Of a stretch of DNA of 64,000 bases, positions 1-13,773 are shown in pieces. Positions within the stretch are counted from its first letter, which is position 1. Each line of letters begins with the position of its first letter. A model generated the notes under the pieces. The model worked only from the letters and a program-made list of their open reading frames with translations. It was not told the DNA's origin and ran no database searches. This stretch comes from Beaufortia kweichowensis (taxonomy: Eukaryota > Chordata > Actinopteri > Cypriniformes > Gastromyzontidae): the NCBI GenBank assembly GCA_019155185.1, contig CM032808.1, positions 8,112,716 to 8,176,715 on the forward strand, written 5' to 3'. The translations under genes and the position numbers were made by a program.

Positions 1-2242
1 GTCTCCTATTTTAAAAACGCACCATTAGGCTGATAATCAAATTACATTTCGGAGCACAAGGATGATGCCTCCTTGACACCCTGTTTCTGCTCCGTGTCAA
101 AACTCCCTGGGCGTTCGTCTGAACGAATTTGTGAAGCGGAGATGCTCGGCTTGTGCCAGGGAGAAATGTCAAGGTTAAACAATCCCTAATGACAAAAGCA
201 TTTAGTACACAGGGCACAGTGTGACGGTGTAGTTCAGTGTAGGTTCTTCTCTATGTAAACCTATAAAAAGTATCACTGCTCACCTCACGGCTGGCAAGCA
301 ATAATAATGTCAGCGACTCCCCTCAGACCGCTCTTAGTGCCATTATTGACGCTTTCAGTTCTCTTTAAATTCTGCTGTGCTGAATGAATTGCATACATAT
401 TCAGATCCTATTCTGCTTTTGCCTTTAGAGACACTGACAGGTCCACGTTTTGGTGATTGTTGTGAACGGGTGTTTTTAACATGAACCTTGTGTTGATTGT
501 GGTATTCTGTCTTATTCCGTCTGACGGTGTGACATATAGTTTGATACCGTAACACAAAAAGGCTGATTATGTGAAGTTGTGTAGATGACTAAAAGCCTGT
601 CTGTTTATTCCTCAAACACCTTCATTAAAATTCCACACCTGCTCTGTGATGCTCGCGGCGAAATGACTGAGGGTGCGCGGCGGACCCCTGGAGAAGTCAT
701 TTTTATTCTGCAGCACGAGTGCCTTGGCTGAGGTGTCACCTAATCGGGATAAAACAGAGAAAACAACTGACGGAGAATCCGTTCACTTCCATGGACCAAG
801 CATTTCAATTAATCTCATAACGGTACCCTAAAACATCCTCCACCCCCTTGATCATTTAAGCCATGTGTGTTTAAAGCTATATTTCGCTGTGTCCTCTCTT
901 CCTCAAACTGACCTGTTTTTCTACATCATAATGTATTTTTAGATCTGAAGCACGTTATATTTGACTCAAAGTGATGTTTACAGCTGTTGCTAGGTAACTA
1001 ACGTTAAACCAATTCACATCCACACCAAAAGTTCAAGTGTGAAAGCGGATTATGATGTTCCACTGCAAGAGTTTATGTTTTAAAAACTTTCCCACACTGA
1101 CCTAAAAAGTCTTTAATGTGGCCTGACATGAAGTCTTGATGTGGTACGTCAACAGCCCCCATTCACAGTCGCTCAATTTGATTCGGATCATATTATGCAG
1201 CACAGATTCTCTCTCTCGTCTCTTTCTTATTTTTCATTATTCTTCTTGATCTTCTGCTTTTGAAAGTGTGTCGGACTCTTAATGATATGAGCTCTTGCTC
1301 AGCCTCTGCGGACGCAACTTCAGAGAAATCTTTTCGCTGACAGTTATTTAATGTTAGGGGTTGACATTTACGATTGATTGTAGTCGGTTGTTGGTTATGT
1401 GTTTTGCTCAATGCACAACTGAAAAATCTGCAAATACATGAACTCAAATGGTTCAGTCCTTAGCCTCTGTAATGGATTTAGAGATGTGCGATGTGCTTTT
1501 TAATCTGCTGACTTTAAAACCTCCTGTAAATGAATTAATGACTTTGTGTTTTCCACACTGAAGTGTCAGACATTGGCCTGCGAGTTTGGAGCCTCTGGCA
1601 TTGCCCCCAGTACTGCCACTGCGAGTGAATGAAGACTGTGTTTACACACTTTGAGTGCTGACAAATATTGAAGTTGAAGTATAGATGTTGTGAGCTTGTG
1701 GCATAATCAAACACACACACATTTGCTAAGCTAACTAAATGGGCACATATCATAGACTAACTAATCAGACTAACTATAACTTGCGCCCTAACAGAAAACA
1801 TTTTAGATTTGTAGAAGTTGCCAAAAGAAAGAAAAGATGGATGAGATCTCTTAATATCTAAATTATTTCTTAATCGATAAGTTTACATAGAGAACAAATG
1901 GAAATTGTGTCTCAGATATTTCTCCTGAGAAAGTCAGTATTAGATTTCAATATGAACATTTCTCATCAAAATTACCCAAATTCAGATTTACCATTACAAT
2001 TTACATTAACTTTATAGCTCAGCATCATCGCTGTTGGCAGAATTAAACATTGTGTGTTCAAAACCTAAACATTTCAGGAAATATAAAAAACAAAACCGTG
2101 TCCAAATTGTTGTCCAGTGTCCAAAAATTGACTTTTTTAAATAGCTTTCACAGGTTAAATATTTGCATAAATCACAGACAAACATAAAGGGTGACAAATG
2201 ATGATTAATAATAATAAATATTTTTCATATGCAGATATTCTT
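1..2242. other. upstream gene-poor DNA
   Basis: No supportable gene is present. The ORFs (up to 84 codons) are low-complexity or unrelated to any family I recognise. The sequence is mostly unique, with no strong repeat. Confidence 0.5.
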
Positions 2243-2745
2243 AATGCACACTAAACATTCTGGGTAATTTTTAAACCAAGGTTAAGCCAAAAAGGGACAA
2301 ACATAACCTTTGGGTTATAAATTAACTTGTGTCCTGTTGTTTTACTCCAAAATGCTGGGTAATTTTAACCAATGGTCATGTGACATGCACTCTAAAAAAG
2401 GATGTGTTATTTTTTAACACATTTTTTGTGTTATGCTGTTTAACACATAATGTGTCATTGTGTTAAATACATAAAAGGGACAACACATGTTGAGTTGAAA
2501 GTAACACAAGTTGAGTTAAAAGTAACACAAAATGTGTTGTTTTTAAATGAACACAAAGACGTGTCTAGTTAGGGACAACACATCTGTGTGTTGTCCCTAA
2601 CTAGACACATCTTGTGTTATTTTTAACACATCTGTTGTTAGAGTGTATGAACAATTTGTAGGTCATTTTAACCCAACTGTTGTGTTTGTCTCTTTTTACC
2701 CAACCAGTGATTGAAAATAATCCAGCATTTGTATTATAGTGTTTA
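2243..2745. mobile_element. outer MITE, 'atgctgggt' family, interrupted by another MITE
   Basis: The left part contains CTGGGTAATTTTTAAACC and later AATGCTGGGTAATTTTAACC. The right part contains TTTTAACCCAACTGTTG and ends AATAATCCAGCATTT, the inverse of the left motif. This is the pattern of a palindromic cyprinid MITE with CTGGGTTA-type termini. A second element (2388-2645) sits inside it. Confidence 0.55.
2388..2645. mobile_element. inner palindromic MITE with a 22-bp perfect hairpin
   Basis: Termini are CACTCTAA and TTAGAGTG (perfect 8-bp inverted repeat), continuing imperfectly as GATGTGTTA. The interior is full of repeated ACACAA/TTAACAC motifs. At 2561-2582 and 2587-2608 two perfectly complementary 22-base arms are separated by a 4-base loop (TCTG). 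It is non-coding and presumably non-autonomous. Confidence 0.65.
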
Positions 2746-4314
2746 TATAATTTTAACAGTCTCATTTGTTTATACAGTATTTTGCTTGTTTTGCTCCTAA
2801 GCAATTTTAGAAGAAAAATCTGAGACTAAGTTGATACTTGCAAATCCAACACAAGTGAGAAATCTTCCTGAGATTTTCCTGTCGGTTTACAAATGAGAAC
2901 ATCCCAAATGTCCCACAGAACAGTTTTGGGCAGATTTAGCTAACCTCTGGGGACAGATTTATCCCCAATGGATGGTTAAGTAGGTGCACACACTCATTTA
3001 GAGACACATGCTTAAAGGCTAATTAACTTCAGTCTGAAGGAGTTTTCCCTGATTGAAACAAATACAGGGGTCTGTTAAAGATAATTTCAAAAGTGTACAG
3101 TACAGTGCAGTACAAATGAGCTTTTAAACACTGTATATGGAGAGAACGAAGCCCAGAGCTCAGATCAAATATCCTCTAATGAGGACTCCTCCTGGACTGT
3201 ATTGAGTCGGCTTGTAACAACACCTGCAAAGCAATTTTGGCAAACGTACTTTCTGTCAGACATTCTACGTCTAAAACTTTAGCAAGAGGCTTTAGCTAGA
3301 GATGTTTTGGAAGGCGTTGTGCTGTGTTATTAAAAATCCAGCAAAACTTTTTGCCCCTCTAAAGCATGTTTTAGATAAATGTCTGAACTGTGAAAATGCT
3401 AAAGTTAAATTTGAATCAATGAGCATTTGTGGTAAAATGTGGGGAAAAAGTCATTTTTAATGCAGTTGAATACTTTATGGTGAGAGACAGTCCACAATAG
3501 CTTTTCATTTTGTGTGATAGATTAAATAACTGTTTATCTATTTTTACTTTTAGCACAAATTTTTATTTAAGGCGATTACATCTTTGGTCCTATTTGCATT
3601 AATCTATAAACAATGATTTTAAAGAAAACTGTACGAGGTTGAATGCTAATTATTATGCTCTATGTACTCTGTTACCCATTAGGTTTACCCACATGTTCTG
3701 AAGAACTCTCGAGCATCAGATACTCCGAAGTTTCATCAGAAAAAGCAATTTCTTAAGCTCAGAGTAAAGCAATTTCTTAAGCTCAACATTAAAAGCACTA
3801 ACTCAAACATTCAGTTTGAACAGTGAACAGACTTTACAGATCACCTTTGATCAATCCAAGAACATCCAAGTATCACCCAAACACATTTTAATACATTTTG
3901 TCTGCTGAATTGCCTGTAAAGTGCAAGAAACAAACATGATGCCATGGCATTACCAATATTGCTGTAGTTAAGATAAATCATGTGGCATCGTCTGATCTTT
4001 AAAGGTCTATGTTGGACACTATTAGGGCAGCATATAAAAACACACACATCAAACAGTTTGTATCATTGCACAAGTTAATATTTAAATGCTGTAGTCTTTT
4101 TTATGCATAAAATTTATTCAATATTTTGTTGAATTTCGGGCAGTGCTGTTTGTATACGTTTGTAAATTATTATTCTTGTCCCCTTCTATTATCTGAAATT
4201 GTTTTGATTCTTAAATGTTTCAATCTAAATCAATATTGTAAGAAATATGAATTCCATTAATAAATTATTTTTTATATATAAAACATATTCAAAGATTATA
4301 TTGCAGCATATTTT
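2746..4314. other. gene-free stretch
   Basis: No gene or recognised transposon is visible. A short tandem duplication of a 20-base unit lies at 3742-3761 and 3766-3785. Confidence 0.4.
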
Positions 4315-4598
4315 GTCGCGTACCACCTGGGGACAGCTAGTGTACGGCGAGAACCATTATTTTGAGCATATTTTGCTGGTTCCAGCACTTTTGCACATTT
4401 GTGATTTAGGAAGAGGGCTTTTCTAGCTGAGTCTTGTTCCTTTCAAGATTTCTTCCTCATCTACTCAAACGTCATAGGGAGTTTTTCTTGCCACAGTCAC
4501 CTTCGGCTTGCTTACCAGGGGATTTGTAAGATGCAATTGTTTGTAAAGCTTCTTTGGTACAATCTGCATTGTGTAAAACACAATAAATGAATTGAATT
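4315..4598 (+). repeat. dispersed fish repeat, LINE/SINE-like 3' end
   Basis: It contains the motifs TTCTTCCTCATCTACTCAAA, GGGAGTTTTTCTTGCCACAG and CTTGCTTACCAGGGG, followed by AAAGCTTCTTTGGTACAATC and an AATAAATGAATTGAATT end. I recognise this as the common teleost repeat 3' region. The family name is uncertain. A small inverse fragment of the same tail (TTTCAAAGCAGCTTTACA) lies near 20,437. Confidence 0.55.
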
Positions 4599-5285
4599 CA
4601 TTGGTAATCTTCTTCTCAGGCTATGCAGTGAGTCTATCTGTGAATGTCCCCTTATCTGGCGCAGAGAGGGTTAAATTTGTTTCTTGCATGACTGCACCAT
4701 GAGGATGAGCAGATGAGCCACACGCTAGAATTCTGAACTCAACAGGGCAATATGTCTTATCCTCCCCGAGCACACCTGGAAGTGAACCTCCTCCTCATTA
4801 TTTAAACTGTCAAGATCAACCCCAAAAGTTCTGCACTGTATCTGTGAGAAAAAAATGAAATTTTATCACACCACAGTGGCACTGACCTCATTTTCTTTTT
4901 GTATAGTACATGACTACATACACAATAAAACTACGGTTTTACTGCGAAGTTGCTTTTCACGATCCAGCGCTGCCCCGTCCCCCACAGAACATTCAAATCA
5001 GATACACCATTATTTTACTGTGAATGTTTTCTAGCTTCCTATTTTTCCACTGTGCTGATGTTCATCTTGACATTGACTAACTTGTTTTGTTCGATTGATG
5101 TAGTAGATAGTGAGGACATGTGGCAGTGTCAGGTGAGAGTCGTTTTCTTTCATTTGTTTATTCATGTCAACAGCATGTCCTGTTTGTCCAGTCACAATGC
5201 TACCAGCAATGTGACTAGTGTTCATTTGATCATTAATGTTCAGTATAATTTGTATGAAAATATATTGAATTGTCTTTATAGTATT
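4599..5285. other. gene-free stretch
   Basis: The two overlapping ORFs on opposite strands (about 115 and 100 codons) are serine/isoleucine-rich and resemble no family. I call no gene here. Confidence 0.4.
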
Positions 5286-5475
5286 AGAATAGAATGAAAT
5301 GGAATGGAATATAATAGAATAGAAAAAAAACATTCAGAAAAAATGTTATATGGTTCTAATATGTACCATTAGGTATAGATATGTGTACATTTGGTACCAA
5401 TATGTACCTTTGTATAGAATAGAATAGAATAGAATAGAATAGAATAGAATAGAATAGAATAGAATAGAATAGAAT
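5286..5475 (+). repeat. AGAAT pentanucleotide repeat and degenerate flanks
   Basis: A clean AGAAT array at 5415-5475 (about 12 units) is preceded at 5286-5325 by degenerate GGAAT/AGAAT units. Between them lie repeated TATGTACC-like motifs (5341-5414), possibly a MITE relic. The minus-strand ORF through it is a repeat translation (FYSIL units). Confidence 0.85.
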
Positions 5476-8400
5476 CAGAACACAACAGCCATTTGAGCTT
5501 TGCAATGATATATGGTATGTGACGTTTAATTTAATTCTAGGCCAATAAAATACATAGTGAAGGTAAATGTTCGTAAACAAAGCCATGTTGGGCCCGCCCT
5601 CGTGGATCGGTCGGCTTACAGCTTATTACACTATTTATTCATATCATACATTAAAGCTGAACTTTTATAAACTCATAGTGTACACTACAGTCTCCAGGCT
5701 TACAGGATCTCCAGCAGTGATTTTTTAATAATTCACAAAAAAAGGAATCACTGTCTGGACATCTGGGATTTCATTAGGAGATTGGGTAGTTTTACAGCAC
5801 GTCCTGAGTGTTAAATTAGCATTATTTGTTATTTGCCTTTGGCATCTGATAGAGCGATTGGACCCACAAGCAGTGGTGCATGACATCAGATCAAACATGC
5901 GGATTTGCCTTTATTTATAGTAAAACTTCTTGATAGATATGTTATACAGCTACTGCTTACAGTACTTATGCATCTTATTGTCTTTTGTACACGTGCTTCC
6001 TAAAGCATCTGTTTATTCTTGCACTGAGGTGGTCAATCAAACCTGTTCTAGATAACATGATTCCTGAACACTAAAGCTGTAAGAAGAGATTTACTGTTAA
6101 CAAACCAAGACCTCAGAGCAAAAGCAATTTGTTCGTTTTTAACAGCCAGGTCTTCTTAAATGCTACATCAAGACCCGTGAACTGCCTTTTTGCTTTCAGA
6201 GCAAATATTTATCACCTGAAATGCTTAACAAAAGGTTCTGTTTTATCAGGAGATACCTCCTCTGCCAGAATCTTCATCTATGACTCTGATGTCACTTCTG
6301 ATTGATGGCGAGCACTTAGTGGTCCCACAAGGGCCCTTTGAACACCTGAGAGCAGTGATGTGGCTAGACAACACTGAAGCCTCATCTAAAGCGGATGGAT
6401 TGACCGCTCTGCATGTGACATCTTCAACGCCACCAAGAACAGCACGAGGGGCTTGATTTCACGGGGTGAGTAAAGAAAATATATCCCCCAAACATCCCTT
6501 TGGTTTCCATCGGGGCTATCAGCTCCTTTCCGTCAGAGGTAAGATAACACTTGCAGATGGCTCTGATTTAGCAGGGACCGTTGATGCATTGATTTACGTC
6601 TCGCGTCTGTAAAGCATCCATTAATGCACGAGAGACGCATTATCTGCGTTGGGACAAAAGCTAGAAATAAGATGTCTTAATGCCTTCTCCTGCTTTTTTC
6701 CACCTCCAAATTTAATCTCAAAAAACTCCTGGCCCATATCAACAAGAAACTTTGTAACCTTTCGTCGACCCACCCGTAATGAGTTTTAACTCGCATCTGT
6801 CATAGATTGTGTTGACAATGACAAATTTGAGAGCCGCACGCTGAGGAGAATTCCAAGCAGGCATCATAACATTCGTGTTTACGCATGAAGTAACTATCAT
6901 GATTCTCAAGCTTTGGACAATTCTGGTTATGCCTCTGCGCCCGTACTCTTAGTCTGACGAGATGGCAGGATGAAATGTTTTTTTTGACACTTTCTGTATG
7001 AAGTAAGCAAATCGGTCGTGACTCGGCTGCTGTATATTAGACTTAGTGGTGGGACAGCACTGTGTTCCAAGTCATGCTTTTGACAGATGCCGCATTAGCA
7101 TGATCAGACTGGTCTGGCCAGAGGATCCATCCTGTCGTACTGGGCATTGGCTGTTCTGTCTGAATACATAAGTATAATATAAGGCCAGAGAACAGTCTGA
7201 ATAACTGAAGACAGGGGCCGGTGTCTTGCTTTGGGGCCAAAGCAACATAGATGTGAAGAACTCAGGGCCATAACTCGGTGTGGCAGGTGAATTATTTAAC
7301 AACATATTCAATATTACACTGTTTCTAGACTTTTTATCTTTTGTTTCCTATAGCAGTGAAGAGTACCTCTTCATTAAAACCGAAACCTGAAATATTCCAG
7401 ATACTATATACAATACTGAATATATTTTTGCGGATTTCATAAATAAATGTCATTCCCACAAAATTGTAAAACTTGCAAAAACTCGTTATTTTATGTTCTT
7501 GAAATGCATCTGATAATTATTTAGTGATTTGAAGTACTCCCAGTATATACAAACTAATACATTGATTTGTTAAATAAAAAATGAAAAGGTCAAATGATCA
7601 AGTTACTTTGTTTACTTTTGTTGAAAGTCATTGCAAACATTTTAAAAATGTTACAAAAACATTGGTATAAAAATGTTCTTCTTACATTGTTAGTGGAATG
7701 TTTAAAAACATTCAGAAATAACATTTTCATAATTTAATGGGAGTGTTAGCAAAACATATTTCTGTTGGGTATGACCTGCTAAAGACCGCTGAACAAGTGC
7801 CCCTAGTTAGAAATGATCACAATATCTAATCATTTTTGCACTCTTTGCTACTTATACATCAACGACATTGTAAGAATATTATTCGATTGATAACCATCAA
7901 GATTTTGCAAAAATTTCGCTTTCCAAAAGTAGAAACCCAAAAAACTTGAAGTAAAGCACTGCTGCTATTGTTCCGAATGCTTAGTGGATTTTTTTCTTTG
8001 TTTAACCTCAGCCTGTGCTTGTCTTTCATCTTGCATCCGTGGCAAAGGCCATATTCACTCCTGATGCTGGTGGCTCTCACTGATGGTCTCTCTATTGTGC
8101 ACTTGTTGTCTTTGAGTCTCTTGAGAGCCTATTTCCACTTAAATTCACAGAGAAGATACCAATCTGCAATGTTCTAAGGTGTTAACCCTGGCACCTCTCT
8201 TACACCACAAGTACCTGCGCTACAGTCACTTACAGTGTTTATCTAAAATGCAATCATTCTCCACTCACAAATACAGACTGTATCACAGAGTTTCAATAAA
8301 TGGGCTATTGTTGCCCAAAATCAATAACAACTTACAAGCCAGCAAGAAACCTGGAGGTTAGCAAAAGGGTAACAGAGCTGTGGTTATGTACAGTGTAGGG

Positions 8401-9023
8401 AAGGTTTTTCAGCAAATTAAAATTTTGGATGCGTGTGCTTGTGTCAGTGATCAGGGTGGAGTATGCATCACAATGAAGATCCAATCGCATCACCTCATTC
8501 ACCTACTGAAGAGTACAGAAGGCCATTGATCTGTGATAGCCAATCAGATTCTACAGTCTTAAGTGTACAAAATATTCAGAATGGTCCTCAATATCAAACT
8601 AATGATTTCATATAGGCAGAGAAAGTCAGACCCATTACATCTCTTATTTGCATTGAGGGCATAAGCCTTTAGATTTTAGCACCTTCACAGTGGAGTAAAC
8701 AAGATGTTATGCAATTATTGTGAAAACGTCCTTGTGTCTGGACCTGTGCTAGTTTATAAAATCAGGTCAACAACATAAAAAGGAAGAGAAAGCTCAATAA
8801 AGCACAGTAAGGTAACTGAGCATTTCCTGACATGAGGAACAGAGATGAAGAGACAGTACAGCATCTTTAAATAAACCTACACGATCTTATAAAAAGATAA
8901 TATTGGTTTGATTTCTAATACAAATCGCTGTATTATTGTCCTAAAATTTTGCTTGGGAATTGTCATACCCTGTGTGTTATGGTCAAATGAAATCGATTAT
9001 GGTGCATGTTTTTGGAGTAGCAT
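5476..9023. other. upstream gene-free stretch with a complex block at 6.28-6.90 kb
   Basis: No supportable gene. 6.28-6.90 kb is compositionally complex and repeat-free. 7.61-7.77 kb has repeated AACATTTT/AAAACATT motifs that may be a decayed MITE. The remaining ORFs look random. Confidence 0.4.
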
Positions 9024-9240
9024 ACACTTAAAAATAAAGGTGCTTCAAAATGTTCTTTCCAGTGATGCCATAGAATTTCTTTCTTATATTTTTGCACTAT
9101 AAAGAATCTTTTGTGAAACAAAATATGTATTTATGTATATATATGTATATATAAATTCATGTTAAAGGTTCTTTATGGAACCATACAATCAAAAATATTT
9201 CTTTTATGTAACCATAAAGCACCTTTATTTTTAGTAGTGT
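9024..9240. mobile_element. palindromic MITE, 'aaaataaaggtgct' family
   Basis: It begins ACACTTAAAAATAAAGGTGC and ends GCACCTTTATTTTTAGTAGT, which are near-perfect inverse copies. The interior has GGTTCTTTATGGAACC-type motifs. A second member lies at 46017-46182. It is non-coding. Confidence 0.75.
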
Positions 9241-12200
9241 GCTATTTCTGTACAGTCAGATTTAGACAGAAGAGGAAAAAACACAAATTTCTGTTAGTGA
9301 AATTATGTTTCAAACTCTTTATCGATTGATTGATTTATTTCATGCAACAGTTTTCCTAACATTTTCTTAATTTAAGTTAGAAATTTGTCCATGTAGGCAT
9401 ATCAAAGACTAGATTACAAGCAGCGGCTATGTCAAAGCAGCTTTTCTTTGATCTTAGTTGAAAATGCACTACATCACTAATCTTTCTGCTAATAAAACAC
9501 AATGCATGTTAAATCGGGTTAAACTCTTTGCTAACATACTTTAGGTGCTTTAGATCCTCAGCACAAGCTAAATAAAAATTAATCAGCTTCTGTCTCCTTT
9601 TTCCCTCAAATAGGCAAACGGATAATGATTCTCAGAATCCAGCTGTTACATATTATTGCCTTGAACCAGTTTGATAGTCTTTGTAACTCTTTTTTCCTTA
9701 ATAATTACAGTTTGGTATTTAATCATGTCACCAGTTCTCTCGCAAATGCACACGAGGATAAGCCTGGGGTTCTCTGGCCCTAAACAGAGGACTATAGATA
9801 ATTTTCAAGTGCTTGCCACTTCAGACGAGCATTACGAAGGCAGAAACCGTGAGGCAGGCGAAGATTTTATTACACATTTCTCGGATACAACGCTAAACAT
9901 TTCCATAATCTTCACCTCAGAGCCGCACAGTAAACAGACTCATTTTCAATCATTTCTCATGGCTCTATGCAAAACAGGCTGTTATGAATAAATGCATTTT
10001 AAAATTGGGGTAAAACACACGCCGTACACGCAGTGATGGAATTGACAGAGCTCTGTGTGAGGCAGGGAAATGTGGTGTGTATTTAATGTTAATGGGGAGT
10101 CGAGCACAGATGCTACTACAGCAAAGATCTGCAGCATAAAATGACGTTTAAAAACGGGATTGAACCGTTTATCTAGATATCCAAAAGATAGAAACAGGGA
10201 GAAACTCCTGGATTTTATTCTCACTGCACCTCTTTCTGATATACTTTTTGGCATCTGTTTAATGTTCCTTCCCACTTTTATCCGCATATGTGAAGCACCA
10301 TATTATTCCTTCCCGCTACCCGAAACTACATATGATTTTATATGATTACATATGATTCATGATTTGCTGCATAAATTCAGTCCTGAAAGCCAAACATGAC
10401 ATACGCACCGCTAAATTTAGATTACTCATGTTTTTTAGAAGATCATCGCCTGTAGCATTCGGCATCGGAAAACAAACACGCTCTGGTTATCTTCCCTCCC
10501 CATTCGCTCTCTTTACATTGTAACTCTTCAGTGACAGCGAGCCTTGTTTTCCAGCATTATCACACAGGGGAGATGTTGTGAGCGTAGGCCTCGTGGTTTG
10601 GAGTGACAGAACCGGCTGTCACTCAAGATTACAGCTTAATAAAAGCGACACACGCGATCATTCTCAACAAAACCGCTTCCTCCACACGGTAATACTGGAT
10701 TGAAGCCGGTTGGAAACTCGTTTCTGACATGGGAAGAAAAAGTGTACACGCCCTCTCCAGACTCCAAAGTCACAGCAAACTCATGAAGGAGTCTAATAAT
10801 ACCTTGCATTATTCTGAGGTCAGGAGGGCAAAAAAATTATCCAAAATAAAACAAACAGGAACTTCTTCAATTGCCCCCGAGGAAGTGAGCTTTCAGTCAC
10901 TGCGATGTGCTTACGAAAATAGATATGATAATCTGTGTGAGGTATTGTTTAAAGATGTGTGTGAGAGAGAAAGTGTGAATGAGCTGTTCGTCAAGCGATG
11001 TGCGCGACAGTTGTGCAGATGGATGCTTTGAGAAACACAGCGAGGTCCCCAAACGTCTCCGCTGTAGCAGCACAACAGTCTTTTAACCTGTCATTGTTCA
11101 TCTACTCACTAGGCTCATTCATGAATATTGCAGCTGAGAAATGGAATATGACTGGGAAGTGAACTGCAGAGGGTCCCTACGGTGTAACACCCACTTTTTC
11201 CCAGTATCCTCAAATTTCATTTGACCTCTTGGAGGTTGTGGTCAGGGCAGGGCAAGGTATTACTAATATGACACAAGGTGCTAAACTCCTATGCTTCTGT
11301 AATCCATATTTGAACATAAATCTCATATTAAAGAGATTCACATGTTCTTATAAAGGATTAAATATCACTGGTCTTAATACTCTCAGGATTTCCAAAGACA
11401 CAAAGACGTTGTGAAAAGTGACAGCTGAATTCACAGTGATCTAATGAACAGAATTGGATTAGGCGTGACAGCCCTCCATACTATAAAATTTAATAGTTTT
11501 ATAATTTTGAACAGACGTTGTGCACAAAATCCCTAAAAGATAATCCTTGATTTTAGTTACAAATTGACAGGATTAAACCCAATTTGTATGATTCGTAAAA
11601 ATAGATACATATCTACATATCCAAGTCGACGTCATTTAACGGAAAGTTTTTGTTGAAGATCACGTCTTGACTTCTGCATGTTATTCTCAGCTAATCTATT
11701 TTTAAACAGGCATGATTATCCTCAGAGTGGTTTGCACATCAGTGGTTCGTACAAAGAAAGTGCTTTCTGGGTTTACCGCAAAGACATTTACATACAAACA
11801 CAGCTAATGCATTTTAAAGGGGAATCTTCATTCACGTAAACCAGATCTTAATCCAACAATAATTCTAACCACTTAGTCCTGTCATGAAAACACAAAGATT
11901 AATTGTTACTTTTGATTTTATGCTATGGAAATTTTGCACTTTGTGTATTGTTTCATCATTTATATAATCTCCAGGTTTATTCTCAAATTTCTCCATTTTA
12001 CTAATAAGAGAAAGGGGAAAACTGAGCAATCCATGACCCTGAAACTATCAGCCACTGGTGTGCAAATAGAATAATGTTAAATAAAGTCAAACCAAATCAT
12101 TCAATTTTCTCGACTGTACAGGGATCTAATAAACGACAGCTGAGATGATAAAAGTTCGACTGCTGAGGCCTGACCTGAGGTTGAGAAATTAATAGAGCAA

Positions 12201-13435
12201 AAGGCACTGAATAAAGTATTTCGTTTCTCCGGCACGATAAGCTTTTGATGTAAAGCTTATAATTGTATAATCACAGCGACTTCTTTGCCTCTCACAGGAC
12301 TCAGCGGCTCAGGTTTGCTTGTAAATGAGTATCGATTTGTTTGTTTCACACTTGATCTGATTAATTTAAATATTTTGGCTTGGGGATCAAGCATATATTT
12401 GAATGGTTCAGCATGTTGGTGCCTGGGGCTATGAATATGAGTCTTCATCAGAGAGATATACACATATTTAGGGATATGGAAATTGATTTAAAAAAATATT
12501 CTGAAGGATAGTTTGGGGTTAAAATAAACATGAACACCTCAACAGTAAACTTATTTTTTGGTTACGCCCTGTGTTTGGATGGGCGGGCAGTCTTGATGAC
12601 AGTAAATAACAGGCCAGGAGAAGGGATCTGAGTCATGGCCAGGTGCCAGGCATGATTACCATCTTTTCCTGTGTAGTCCCAGGTGCGATTGCTTGACGTT
12701 TAAATTAAGTGATTTGCTGTATTTAAAATGGACAGGATTTCCATTTTGAAGAATTAGTCAATTAAAATTCTAATGAAATCTAATGAAATGTTATAAAATG
12801 TAAGTCTTTCTCAGCCAGACACCCAGTCTGTGTTGTGTGTGTTGCAGTCATGAAGTAAAGCCTTGTTGATGCAAAGGTTTTAAAATATTAAGAGTTAGGA
12901 CAGTCCACATGAATAATTAAAGGATGGTATTCTAAGGCGAAATGTCTGATGTGTGCAAAAGACAGAATCTGAACTGTGGACCACGCTTGTAAAAACAAAT
13001 AGTGTTTTCAAAGTAAGACATTAGGCATTTTAAAATAAAATTATTGTAAAGTAAAATTGTTTTTACTGATTATAAAATATTGTACTTACATTAAATATAA
13101 ATAAACCTCTCACATCTTTAGTCTTAGCAAATTTGTTCTTGATTGTTTGAAGACAAAATTGAACACTGTTACCAACTTTTCATTCATTTGACAAAATCTC
13201 CTACTGAGATTTGAGGAGGTGTTAACACAACACAGTTTTCAACTAAATCTTTTATGTGTTTTGTCAACAACAAATGCATTTTTAGGGCCTAAAAACGGCC
13301 TGGCATGCATTTTTTGTGGATCCATGTGAACAGGGATTGTGAGAGGATGTGAAACTTTTCCGAAGCGCATAATTGTCATTTAAAAATACCCCAGGTTGCC
13401 ATGATAGCCATCATAAATGACATGATCTCTTGATA
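9241..13435. other. upstream gene-free stretch
   Basis: No gene is supportable. The 100-codon ORF at 10729-11031 starts MGRKSVHALS but matches no family and has no splice or context support. The sequence at about 9.7-10.6 kb is complex and mostly repeat-free. Confidence 0.4.
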
Positions 13436-13773
13436 TTAAAGAAATAGTTCACCCAAAAATACAAGTTATGTCATAATTTTTTCACCCTTATGTCATTCAA
13501 ACCTTGTATATGACTCTTTCTTTTGTGGAACACAAAAGAAGATATTTTGCAAATCGCTGGTTACCGGAACCCATTGACTTCCATTGTGTTTTGTGTCCAT
13601 ATATGAAAGTGAATGGGTGCCGGTAACCAGCATTTTGCAAAATATCTTTTTCTGTGTTCTGCTGAAGCAAGAAAGTCATACAGGTGTAACATGAGGGTGA
13701 GTAAATAATAAAATAATTATAAATAATTTTATTATAAATATTTTTTTTATTTTTGGGTGAACTATCCCTTTAA
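13436..13773. mobile_element. TTAA-flanked palindromic MITE, near full length
   Basis: The left end is TTAAAGAAATAGTTCACCC and the right end is GGGTGAACTATCCCTTTAA, inverse copies carrying a TTAA target-site-like edge. Internal arms around ACACAAAAGAAGATATTTTG and its complement make the whole element a long imperfect hairpin. It resembles the cyprinid Angel-type MITEs. It is non-coding and would depend on a transposase supplied elsewhere. Confidence 0.85.

Noticed and set aside
10729..11031. 100-codon ORF starting MGRKSVHALS as a possible small gene
   Set aside because: No recognisable domain, no splice context and no promoter evidence; the length is expected by chance in 64 kb.
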